From Streptomyces sp. NBC_00448 (lineage in GTDB: Bacteria; Actinomycetota; Actinomycetes; Streptomycetales; Streptomycetaceae), in the NCBI RefSeq assembly GCF_036014115.1, contig NZ_CP107913.1, positions 1,240,001 through 1,304,000 of the forward strand: a stretch of DNA of 64,000 nt, read 5' to 3'. Position 1 is the stretch's first letter. Each line of letters begins with the position of its first letter. The position numbers were made by a program, and so were the translations under genes. Below are positions 8,009-16,002 of the stretch, in pieces. The notes beneath the pieces were generated by a model, which ran no database searches, was not told where the DNA came from, and saw nothing but the letters and a program-made list of their open reading frames with translations.

Positions 8009-8509
8009 ATGGCGCCCAGTTTCCGTCGAAGCAGGCTGGACTTGGCGTGCGAACCCTCCGCCGTCGGCCGCGCTCGGAGCCACGTCGGAGACACGCTCAC
8101 GCGCTGGCGGCTCCCCAAAGACGTGGTGTTCGACGCTGCGACCGTGGTCACCGAGCTGACGAGCAACGCCGTTCGCCACGCGGGGAGTTGCGCCGATCCG
8201 TTCGACGCCGGGCAGGTCCGCCCGTCGACCGTACGGCGGTGCGCCCTGACCCTGTGGCTGACCAACACGCGCCTGTACCTGGGAGTGTGGGATCAGAGCC
8301 TTGCCCGCCCGGTGCTGCAGCCCATCTCCCTCGAAGCCGAGGGCGGACGCGGCCTCCAGGTGGTGGCCGGTCTCTCCGAGGGGCAGTGGGGCACCGCGCT
8401 GACCCGGCCCGAAGGAAAGTTCGTGTGGGCCGCGCTCCCTCTCCCCACTGGGTATCGCCGTCCCACGGCACGGGACAGCTCGCCATCGCGAGCTTCGTCG
8501 TGGCGGTGA
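8009..8509 (+). CDS. RsbW-like ATP-binding protein (GHKL fold)
   Basis: The protein is 166 residues. The N-box VVTELTSNAVRHAG, the G1 box as VWDQS in place of DxG, and the later EGGRGLQVVAGLSEGQWG (G2 box) identify the HATPase_c_2 group of anti-sigma-like serine kinases abundant in streptomycetes. ATG 8009 was preferred over GTG 8000 because GAGAGG lies eight bases upstream of it. It is divergent from the XRE/DUF397 operon, a common pairing. Partner proteins and phosphorylation target are unknown. Part of a second copy survives at 6427. Confidence 0.85.
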   Translation: MAPSFRRSRLDLACEPSAVGRARSHVGDTLTRWRLPKDVVFDAATVVTELTSNAVRHAGSCADPFDAGQVRPSTVRRCALTLWLTNTRLYLGVWDQSLARPVLQPISLEAEGGRGLQVVAGLSEGQWGTALTRPEGKFVWAALPLPTGYRRPTARDSSPSRASSWR

Positions 8510-8634
8510 GCGCGTGAGGACCGTTGCCGCTTCACCGCCCCCGATCCGGCACCCCCGGCCAGGCCGGCCGACGCCTGACCGCGCCGCGCCACCCTCCGAT
8601 TCCACCGCCCGACCACGAACAGGAACCCCGCACC

Positions 8635-9153
8635 ATGAACGCGGTCCCCTCATCCAGCGCCTTACCCGACCCCGCTACCCCGCAGAAGTCGACGCCGACC
8701 CGGCGGTGGGCGATCACCACCACCACCGGCGAAACCGCCATCGGCCATCTGCCGGCCTGGGCCAGCACCGACCCCAGCGAACACGACGTGCCCCCAAACC
8801 AGTTGGCCGCGCGCCTGGCCGACATCAACCACCACGTCCGCTTCCCCGGAGAGATCCTGCGCGTCTACTCCCCCGCCAACCCCGAACGGCACCCGACGCC
8901 CGTGGAAGTCCTCCACACCAGCATCGACTGCAACCCCTACGCACCCGACCCCGAACCCTGTATCCCCATCGCCAACCTCCACCTGGCCGGAGAGTACTGG
9001 CTCACCGATCTCGGCCCCGAAGAACTCGGCCACCTCGCAGACGGTCTCCGCGCCCTGGCCGACCGCCTCGATCACCAGGTCCGCCCCACACTCATCGCCG
9101 CCCGCTCCGACTGGACCGGCTACCAGTCCCGCTCCACAGGCACCCACCGGTGA
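8635..9153 (+). CDS. Hypothetical protein, coupled to an XRE regulator
   Basis: This 172-residue protein is not recognised with certainty. It has a low-complexity Ser/Pro/Thr-rich N-terminus, then RRWAITTTTGETAIGHLPAW, conserved-looking HTSIDCNPYAPDPEPCIPI with two cysteines, and a helical tail ELGHLADGLRALADRLDH. The order (short beta region, then a final helix counting residues) resembles small streptomycete proteins encoded beside DUF5753 regulators. Its TGA overlaps the GTG of the next gene (GTGA), so both are made together. It is probably a partner or target of that regulator. Confidence 0.65.
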   Translation: MNAVPSSSALPDPATPQKSTPTRRWAITTTTGETAIGHLPAWASTDPSEHDVPPNQLAARLADINHHVRFPGEILRVYSPANPERHPTPVEVLHTSIDCNPYAPDPEPCIPIANLHLAGEYWLTDLGPEELGHLADGLRALADRLDHQVRPTLIAARSDWTGYQSRSTGTHR

Positions 9154-10031
9154 AGGCCCACGTGACGAAACCCAGCACTCCGGCGCCGCTGTTCGCGAAC
9201 AGCGAGGCGACCGCCCGCGCCCTGTACGCCCACCAACTCGCCGTGCTGCGCGCGAAGGCCGGACTCACTCTCACCGAACTGTCCGACCAGTGCCACTACG
9301 AACAGTCCTACCTGCACCGACTGGAGACCGGGGGACGACTGGGCACCCTCGACGTCGCCCTCGCCCTGGACCGCTTTTACCACACCGGCGACCTCCTGGT
9401 CCGACTGTGGCACCTGGCCAAACGTGAAGCCAAACAGGTCGCGGCCGGCGGCATCGCCAGCCTCGAAGCCACCGCCACCACCATCCAGGAATACGCCCTC
9501 ACCGCCATCCCCGACCTCCTCCTGGCCCCCGCCTACGCCAAGGAGCAACTCGCCGCCACCGGCCCCCACCACCTCCGGGCACTCAACGCCCGCCTCGAAG
9601 AACTCCGGCTGCGGCAGGCCCGGTTGACCGCCACCGCGTCCCCGCCGGTCCACTACCGCGCCATCCTCGACGAGATCGTGCTCCAGCACGCGGTTCACCA
9701 CCCCACCACCTGGGCCGATCAGCTCGACCACCTGATCACCGCCGCCCAACACCCCGCCGTCGCCCTCCACATCCTCCCGCTGGGCGGCGGTCCGCGCGTC
9801 CTCCACGGCCCCCTCCAACTCCTCTCCTTCCGCGTCGGCCGTCCCCTCGCCCACGCCCACAGCACGCTCACCGGCCACCTCACCGACGACCCCGACGACG
9901 TCGAACAACTCCGCCAGAGCTACGACAACCTACGCGACACCGCCCTGACCCCCACCCAGACCCTCACCCACCTCCACGCCCTCCGCACCACCAACGCGAC
10001 CGCGTCCACGTCCACCGCACCGCCACCGTGA
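9150..10031 (+). CDS. XRE-type HTH regulator with DUF5753-like domain
   Basis: This 293-residue protein starts at GTG 9150, which overlaps the upstream stop by four bases. The HTH is LAVLRAKAGLTLTELSDQCH…YLHRLETGG. The C-terminal part resembles DUF5753, with an internal LRLRQARLT and YRAILDEIVLQH core and the terminal HGPLQLLSFRVGRP strand. It is a second regulator of the same broad class as that at 6917, but quite divergent from it. Codon use is strongly C-ending (CACCTC runs), like the gene before it, setting this pair slightly apart from neighbours. A role in local or developmental control is inferred. Confidence 0.8.
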   Translation: MKAHVTKPSTPAPLFANSEATARALYAHQLAVLRAKAGLTLTELSDQCHYEQSYLHRLETGGRLGTLDVALALDRFYHTGDLLVRLWHLAKREAKQVAAGGIASLEATATTIQEYALTAIPDLLLAPAYAKEQLAATGPHHLRALNARLEELRLRQARLTATASPPVHYRAILDEIVLQHAVHHPTTWADQLDHLITAAQHPAVALHILPLGGGPRVLHGPLQLLSFRVGRPLAHAHSTLTGHLTDDPDDVEQLRQSYDNLRDTALTPTQTLTHLHALRTTNATASTSTAPPP

Positions 10032-10227
10032 CCACGTCCACGTCCTGAACAGCCCGCCCCGGGCGCCGCGACCGGCCCGTCACCGTGGGTTCCGTCGCCG
10101 TCCGGCAAGGCGCCGTTCAACTGCCCGTCGCCGCCGGGCGGGAGTCTGCCCGATGTCACCGCGCCGTACCGGTGGCACCGGCACCGCTCAGCACCTCCAC
10201 GCACCGCATCCGCGCCAAGGAGCCATG

Positions 10228-11892
10228 ATGGTCGCACAGTTGGACCCGCTGGACCCGTCCGAGCCGTCGTCGTCCGAGTCCTCGTCGGAGTCCTCGTCCG
10301 GTCCGCGCATCGGCCGCCGGACCGCGGTCGGCCTGCTCGGCACCGCGGGTGCCGCCGCGGTGGCCGCACCGCTGCTGACCGCGACGCCGGCCGCCGCGTC
10401 GGCCCCGGGCAGCGCGCCGGCAGGTGCCCCGGCGGGTGCCCCGGCCTTCCACCCGTCGCCGGACGCAGGCGGCGCGCCGCCGGTGCAGGGCCTGCACCTG
10501 ACGTTCGGCAAGGACCCGTCCACCCAGATGGTGGTCTCCTGGCTGACCGACGCCCCGGTGAAGCGGCCCCGGGTGATGTACGGCACGCTCGACCACGGCC
10601 TCGGCTCGGGCGCCGACGCGGTCACCCGCGTCTACGCCGACGGCAAGTCCGGCCGGAAGGTCTACGTCCACCACGCGGCACTGAACCGGCTCTCCCCCGG
10701 CAAGCAGTACTTCTACGTCGTCTCGCACGACGGTGCCACCCCCGACAGCGGCACCTTCGCCACCGCGCCGCGCGGCCGGCAGCCGCTGACCTTCACCAGC
10801 TTCGGCGACCAGTCGGCGCCGCAGGTCACCTGGGCGGCCGACGGCACCGTGGCGCTGGACGCCAACTCCACGCCCGCCACGAAGGACATCGTCACCGGCA
10901 TCGAGCAGGTCGCGCCGCTGTTCCACCTGCTCAACGGCGACCTGTGCTACGCCAACCTGGACCTGGACCGGGTGCGGACCTGGAACAACTTCTTCACCAA
11001 CAACACGCGTTCGGCCCGCTTCCGGCCGTGGATGCCCGCCGCGGGCAACCACGAGATCGAGTCGGGCAACGGCCCGATCGGACTGGGTGCCTACCAGACG
11101 TACTTCGCGCTGCCGTCGACCGAGACCGACGCCGAACTCGCCGGCCTGTGGTACGCGTTCACCGCCGGCTCGGTGCGGGTCATCGTGCTCCAGAACGACG
11201 ACAACTGCCTCCAGGACGGCGGCGACCTCTACATCAACGGCTACTCCGGCGGACGCCAGCTCGCTTTCCTGGAGCGGGAGTTGAAGGCCGCCCGGGCGGA
11301 CCGCGAGATCGACTGGGTGGTCGTCGCCATGCACCAGGTGATGATCTCCTCCTCCGACGCCAACGGCGCCGACCTGGGCCTGCGCGCCAAGTACGGCCCG
11401 CTCTTCGACCGCTACCAGGTCGACCTGGTCGTCTGTGGGCACGAGCACAACTACGAGCGGTCGCTCGCCGTGCGCGGCGTCGTCAGCGGCAGCGAGACGC
11501 TGACCCCGAACCCGGCGTCCACCCGCACCGACGACATCGACACGGGCCTGGGCACCGTGCACATGGTGCTCGGCGGCGGCGGTGTCTCCGGCACCACCAA
11601 CCAGTCCTTCTTCAAGGACGGCACCGCGAAGGTCCTGACGGCGGTGGCCGACAGCCGTCCTGAAGGCGGCAAGCGCGCGCCGACCTACGTCAAGGAGGAG
11701 GCGGTCTGGACGGGCGTGCGCGACATCGAGCACCCGTACGGTTTCGCGGCCTTCACCGTCGACCCGGGCCGCTTCCCCGGCGACACCACCCGCCTGCACG
11801 TCACGTACTACAACGTGGACAAGCCCGCCGGCGAGCTCTCGGTCTTCGAGAAGTTCACGCTGCACCGCAAGCGGTCCGACGCACGTCGCTGA
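10228..11892 (+). CDS. Secreted purple-acid-phosphatase-like metallophosphoesterase
   Basis: This ~554-residue Tat substrate (GRRTAVGLLGTAGAAAVAAP near residue 30) has a Ser-rich pre-signal tail. A fibronectin-like PAP N-domain (about 95-185) precedes the phosphoesterase core. All metal motifs are visible: FGDQS, NGDLCYANL, AAGNHEIES, AMHQ, and CGHEHNYER. ATG 10228 was chosen for its spacing from AAGGAG at 10217-10222; ATG 10225 is the alternative. It should hydrolyse phosphomonoesters or diesters outside the cell to supply phosphate, a job that fits with the phospholipase C 4 kb upstream. A terminator follows the gene directly. Confidence 0.92.
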   Translation: MVAQLDPLDPSEPSSSESSSESSSGPRIGRRTAVGLLGTAGAAAVAAPLLTATPAAASAPGSAPAGAPAGAPAFHPSPDAGGAPPVQGLHLTFGKDPSTQMVVSWLTDAPVKRPRVMYGTLDHGLGSGADAVTRVYADGKSGRKVYVHHAALNRLSPGKQYFYVVSHDGATPDSGTFATAPRGRQPLTFTSFGDQSAPQVTWAADGTVALDANSTPATKDIVTGIEQVAPLFHLLNGDLCYANLDLDRVRTWNNFFTNNTRSARFRPWMPAAGNHEIESGNGPIGLGAYQTYFALPSTETDAELAGLWYAFTAGSVRVIVLQNDDNCLQDGGDLYINGYSGGRQLAFLERELKAARADREIDWVVVAMHQVMISSSDANGADLGLRAKYGPLFDRYQVDLVVCGHEHNYERSLAVRGVVSGSETLTPNPASTRTDDIDTGLGTVHMVLGGGGVSGTTNQSFFKDGTAKVLTAVADSRPEGGKRAPTYVKEEAVWTGVRDIEHPYGFAAFTVDPGRFPGDTTRLHVTYYNVDKPAGELSVFEKFTLHRKRSDARR

Positions 11893-11903
11893 CGGCACCC
11901 GGT

Positions 11904-11933
11904 CCACCCGGGCGGCACGGTCCGCCCGGGTGG
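11904..11933 (+). terminator. GC-rich hairpin terminator after the phosphatase
   Basis: A perfect 12-bp stem, CCACCCGGGCGG / CCGCCCGGGTGG, encloses a CACGGT loop, 11 bp after the phosphatase stop codon. There is no U-run, as is usual in streptomycetes. Confidence 0.75.
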
Positions 11934-12067
11934 CACGCTCGGGGTCACCCGACACGCTGCTTGTACGGCACACCACCACGCACGGCGCGGTGAACTACGA
12001 TCCGCGGTGGGCGGCCGGGTGGACGGCGGCCCACCCACCCCTGGCCCACCCACGCAGGAGGCGTTAC

Positions 12068-12655
12068 GTGGCCGACAGCGAATACCGCGTCGAGGTCGAC
12101 GGCGCACGCGTGCTGACCCCGCGGCTGATCCTGCGGCCGTGGCAGGACGACGACGCCGCGGGCGCCCTGGCGGTGTACGGCGCCGACGAGGTGACCCGCT
12201 GGCTGGCCCCGGCGATGACCCGCACCCCGGACACCGAGGCGATGCGCGACCTGCTCGGCTGCTGGCGGGCCAACTGCGAGGAGATGGAGCCCCCGGCAGG
12301 GCGCTGGGCCGTCACCCGCCGCGACACCGGCGAGCTGGTGGGCGGCGCGGCCCTGCTCCCGCTGCCCCCGTACGGCGTGGACCTGGAGGTCGGCTGGCAG
12401 CTCGCCCCCACCGCGTGGGGCCAGGGGTACGCCTCGGAGGCCGGGCACGCCGTGGCGCACTACGCGTTCGAGGCGGGCGCCGACGAGATCTTCGCCGTCG
12501 TCCGCCCCCGCAACGAGCGCGGTGCCGCCACCGCCCGGCGGGTCGGCATGGAGTGGGTCGGCGAGACCGAGAAGTACTACGACCTGCGGCTCCAGGTGTA
12601 CCGCCTGCGCAAGGCCGAGTTCCCGCCGGCCCCCGCACCGCTCATCGCCGAGTAG
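12068..12655 (+). CDS. GNAT N-acetyltransferase (RimJ/RimL-like)
   Basis: This 195-residue acetyltransferase follows an ideal AGGAGG sequence (12055-12060) before GTG 12068. It begins with the RimJ/RimL N-terminal strand TPRLILRPW. The acetyl-CoA loop is APTAWGQGYASEAG (Q/R-x-x-G-x-G/A type), followed by VVRPRNERGAATARRVGM, the typical final helix where an Asn/Ser and acceptor-binding region lie. The acceptor could be a ribosomal protein N-terminus or a small amine; this is not decidable from sequence. It stands alone between terminators and the vWA operon. Confidence 0.88.
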   Translation: MADSEYRVEVDGARVLTPRLILRPWQDDDAAGALAVYGADEVTRWLAPAMTRTPDTEAMRDLLGCWRANCEEMEPPAGRWAVTRRDTGELVGGAALLPLPPYGVDLEVGWQLAPTAWGQGYASEAGHAVAHYAFEAGADEIFAVVRPRNERGAATARRVGMEWVGETEKYYDLRLQVYRLRKAEFPPAPAPLIAE

Positions 12656-12901
12656 CCCGCACCCGGGCGCCCGTACGACCCCGGCGGTCGTGCGGCGGCG
12701 GTGCGGCGGTCGCGGACCCGGGGCGGACCCGGCGCGGGAGCCGGGCGAAATGCGGGAGAGCCGCGCGGACCCCTGCTGTTACCGTACGAGGGCCGGCCGC
12801 GGGACTCCGGTGCGACTTCCGGAACCTGCCTGTAAAGCAATGATTCGCAGCTCGCGCCCTCACACCCCGGCCGGCGTCCGTCGCCATGGAGGGGGTGCGC
12901 G

Positions 12902-14386
12902 GTGCCGGCTGCGCCGGAGGGCCTGGTGGCCGCCGAGGACGTGCTGCTGTTCGTGAACGCGGCGGTCACGGCGACCGGCCAGCGCGAGTTCCACAGCGGA
13001 GCGGACCGGCAGCGGATGTCCCTGGACTTCCTGCACGCGTACATGCTCGGCAACTACCGGGAGTTGTACGCGGCCGCCCTCGCGCTGGGCGTCAACGACC
13101 ACAACGCGGCGCTGATCGTCCGGCACCTGCTGGAGACCGCGGGCGAGGCGGGCCCCGAACAGCGCCGTACCGAAGGCGCGTTGATTGCCCGGCGGCTCGA
13201 ACTGCTCCCGCCGCAGCGGGTGTACGCCCTGTTCGCCGAGCTGCGCGCGGCCCGGGTGAACAACCGCCGTACCCGGGCGATCATCCGGGACTGGCTCGCC
13301 ACGCGGCCCGACCCGGCGTTCGACGCGGTGAAGTACCGCGCGGGGGTGAAGAGCGCCCTGCGCCACGCCCATCTGCCTTCGGCCACCGAGGAGTTGGGGC
13401 CGTTCCTGTTCGCGCCGCGCAGCCGCGCCCGATTCGGCCACCCGCTGCTGGACGCGCGCCGCCGGGCCCGCTACGAGCAGGCGGCACTCTACGAGCTGCC
13501 GTTCACCGTCGCGGAGGGGTTCGCGGCGCGGCACGGCATCGCCCGGGAGGTGTTCCTGGAGCGGATCGCGCCAAGGCTGACCCGCCTGGAGCGGCTGCGC
13601 CTGCAGGAGTCGGCCAGGCGCGCCGGCGCCGAGGCGGTCCGCACCGACCTGGCCCGGATGCCGCTGACCCGGCTCGCCTCCTACGTCCTGGGGCTGCCGG
13701 CCCCGGACCGGGTGGAGCGGCGGGCCGAGCTGACCGCCGCCCTGACCGCCGCCGCGCGCCGTACCGCCGGTGCGCGGGCCGGGAGTTGGGGCCGGGTGAC
13801 GGCGGTGCTCGACGACTCGTACTCCGCGTACGCGTCCGGCCAGAAGCGGCGCCGGCCGCTGGCGGTCGCGCTCGCCGCGCACTTCCTGCTGGCGGCGCTG
13901 GCCGGTTCGTACCGGGCGCTGTGGACCTCGGGCCGTACGGACGCGCTGCTGGCCCGGCCGCAGGGGCCCACCCCGCTCGGCGCCCGGCTGCTGGACGCGC
14001 TGGAGACCGGGCCCGACCTGCTGCTGGTGGTCTCCGACGGTTTCGACAACGCGCCGCCGGGCCTGGCCGCGGAGGTGCTGCGGGTGTGGCGCACCCGTAT
14101 CGACCCGGCCGGCCGTACCGACGTGGTCCACCTCAACCCGGTGTACGACGCGCGGGAGTTCGAGGTGCGCCGGCTGTCCCCCGCCGTGCCGACCGCGGGC
14201 ATTCGCGACGCGGAGGACCTGCCGGCGCTGGTCGAGCTGGCCGCGTTCGCCACCGGGCGCACCGGGTTGCCGCGGCTGCGGGCGCACCTGGACGCGAGGG
14301 TCGCGGAGTTCCTGGCGGCGGCGCCCGAGCGCGTCCCGCCCGCGCCCGCCGTCGGGGCGACCGGGACCGCCGGGGGCACGGCATGA
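12902..14386 (+). CDS. TROVE-like alpha-helical protein with C-terminal von Willebrand A domain
   Basis: The protein is 494 residues. The N-terminal ~290 residues are helical repeats with NNRRTRAIIRDWLATRP and VKSALRHAHL, reminiscent of the TROVE (Ro60) ring that binds RNA ends. The C-terminal domain has a vWA metal site: D304-D-S-Y-S308 matches the DxSxS MIDAS motif, and a VVSDGFDN segment (D379) matches the later vWA loop. GTG 12902 follows GGAGGGGG. Its stop overlaps the ATG of the next gene, so the two form a unit. In known bacteria, Ro-like proteins work in RNA quality control with RNases or RtcB ligases; none is nearby, so the role is open. Confidence 0.65.
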   Translation: MPAAPEGLVAAEDVLLFVNAAVTATGQREFHSGADRQRMSLDFLHAYMLGNYRELYAAALALGVNDHNAALIVRHLLETAGEAGPEQRRTEGALIARRLELLPPQRVYALFAELRAARVNNRRTRAIIRDWLATRPDPAFDAVKYRAGVKSALRHAHLPSATEELGPFLFAPRSRARFGHPLLDARRRARYEQAALYELPFTVAEGFAARHGIAREVFLERIAPRLTRLERLRLQESARRAGAEAVRTDLARMPLTRLASYVLGLPAPDRVERRAELTAALTAAARRTAGARAGSWGRVTAVLDDSYSAYASGQKRRRPLAVALAAHFLLAALAGSYRALWTSGRTDALLARPQGPTPLGARLLDALETGPDLLLVVSDGFDNAPPGLAAEVLRVWRTRIDPAGRTDVVHLNPVYDAREFEVRRLSPAVPTAGIRDAEDLPALVELAAFATGRTGLPRLRAHLDARVAEFLAAAPERVPPAPAVGATGTAGGTA

Positions 14387-15591
14387 GCGGCACCTTCCGG
14401 CTGGACCTGGCCGGCCTCGAACCCGGCCCCGCCCAGGTGTGGGGCGGCGTCCGGCTCGTACCGCTGCTGCGCGCCGAGCCGGTCGAGGGGCTGCGGCTGC
14501 ACGCCGAGCTGTACCGCGACGGGTACGGCGTGGTGGCCGTCGGCCCGCGCACCGCGTACACCTCCTACATCCCGCACGGCTTCGTCGCGGACTGGGGCGC
14601 CGACACCGGGCACACCGGTCCGGCCGCCGCGTACGGCACGCAGTTGCGCGGCGGGCCCGACGGCGGCGGCGCACCGGGCCGGGGCGAGCGCGAGGGCGGC
14701 AAGGGCCGCGGCGAGCCGCCGGTCTCCTGCGTGCCGCTCACCCTGCACCGGCGGACGGCCCGCCGCGAGGCGAAGCACCGGCTGCGGTTCCTGCCGCTGC
14801 ACCTGGCGCTGGAGGGCTATCTGAGCCTGCACTTCGGCGGTCCGTCCATCGCCTGGGCGGAGTGGTCCCGGCAGGCGCTGCGGCGCGGGCTGTCGCCGCG
14901 GGCGGAGGAGGCGTACCGCGGCGCCGAGGTGAGCGGACTCGAGGACGCGCTGCGGATCTTCGAGGTGCACCCCGGGCAGTGCGGGACGGCGGTCTACGTC
15001 GCGGACGCGCCGGCCGCCGTGTTCGCGGTGCCCCACCCGGAGGACTACCGGGCCCTGCACGACACCCTCCTGCTCGACCTGTACGGCGAACTCGTCCACC
15101 AGTACGCCCTGTTCGGCTCGCCGGTGCCCGAGTTCACGCCCGCGCTCGGCGAGCCCGGGTCTCTGCCGGAACTGCGCGCCGCCGTCGCCCGCGAGGAGCG
15201 CGGCTGGCGGGAGTTCCACGACGGCACCATGGCCGCGGGGCTGCTGGACGCGGAGTACACCGCCCAACGGGTCTACCGGGCGGGCCCGTTCACGCTCCAA
15301 CGGTTCCTGCCGGCCTTCCTGCCGCGCCGGGAGAACCACATCGGCGAGGCGATCACGACGCGTGACGGGCGCGTCGCCTACCTCAAGACGTTCCGGCTGT
15401 CCGAGGCCCAGGTGCGGCGCGGCCACCTGCTCAGCCGGCTGGCCGCCAGCGACTGGCAATTCGGCGCCACCGCCACCGAACTCGGCCTCACCGTAGCCGA
15501 GTTGGCGCAGCGCCTGCGCACCGCCGGATTCGGCCACCTGCTGCGCCAGGACATCGCCGACGCCTTCCGCGCCCGCGCCGCCCGCGGCTGA
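14383..15591 (+). CDS. Unknown partner of the vWA protein, with a C-terminal HTH-like segment
   Basis: This 402-residue protein is coupled by ATGA overlap to the TROVE/vWA-like gene. It begins with FRLDLAGLEPGPAQVWGGVR, then VPLLR, a region that from memory recalls the ARPP domains found beside vWA proteins; this is not certain. A Gly/Arg-rich insert (about residues 88-110) precedes a second globular half. The last 60 residues (FGATATELGLTVAELAQRLR) read like a winged HTH of the kind that finds DNA by the tail, and EAITTRDGRVAYLKTF may form an upstream strand pair. No enzyme motif was identified. No membrane or signal segment is present, so it should be cytoplasmic. Confidence 0.6.
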   Translation: MSGTFRLDLAGLEPGPAQVWGGVRLVPLLRAEPVEGLRLHAELYRDGYGVVAVGPRTAYTSYIPHGFVADWGADTGHTGPAAAYGTQLRGGPDGGGAPGRGEREGGKGRGEPPVSCVPLTLHRRTARREAKHRLRFLPLHLALEGYLSLHFGGPSIAWAEWSRQALRRGLSPRAEEAYRGAEVSGLEDALRIFEVHPGQCGTAVYVADAPAAVFAVPHPEDYRALHDTLLLDLYGELVHQYALFGSPVPEFTPALGEPGSLPELRAAVAREERGWREFHDGTMAAGLLDAEYTAQRVYRAGPFTLQRFLPAFLPRRENHIGEAITTRDGRVAYLKTFRLSEAQVRRGHLLSRLAASDWQFGATATELGLTVAELAQRLRTAGFGHLLRQDIADAFRARAARG

Positions 15592-15705
15592 CCGAGCAAC
15601 GCGGGCCGGACGGCGCCGGCGTGACGCGTACGCGGCGCCCCCGCACGCGCTTCCCCCCGCGCCCTGCGCCCCACACCCGTCGGGACCTCACCCCCACCAC
15701 CGCAC

Positions 15706-15900
15706 TGAATCGTTCAATTCCTCACCCTTCTTCCCACCGCCACCACACCCCGCCCCGGTCCAGCAGCGGGCGGCCCGGACCGGGGCGGCGTACACCACTC
15801 GACACGCCTCCAACTGCACCGACCCGATCGACCGATCCGCGCACGAGCATTGACGCCCACCCGGCGGCTGCCCTAGCGTCCCTGACGATTCGTTTGAATC
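15706..15900. promoter_or_regulatory. Two AT-rich inverted repeats upstream of the GH106-like gene
   Basis: The 411-bp gap before the glycosidase holds TGAATCGTTCA (15706-15716, TGAA/TTCA arms around TCG) and GATTCGTTTGAATC (15887-15900, GATTC/GAATC arms). Both stand out against GC-rich flanks and resemble relaxed LacI/GntR-type operators used to control sugar genes. No regulator gene adjoins them. The rest of 15592-16002 shows nothing recognisable. Confidence 0.4.
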
Positions 15901-16002
15901 ATTTCATTCCGTCCTCCGGGAAGGGCGGCCCGGCGGAGGACATCCGGGGCCGCAGGTGAGCGGGGCCGGTGTGTCGGACGCATGCTCCACGGAGGGAATC
16001 CG

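Noticed and set aside
12860..14674. 604-codon minus-strand frame opposite the TROVE/vWA-like gene
   Set aside because: Arg/Pro/Gln-rich shadow; the + strand gene has an SD, vWA motifs and a coupled partner.
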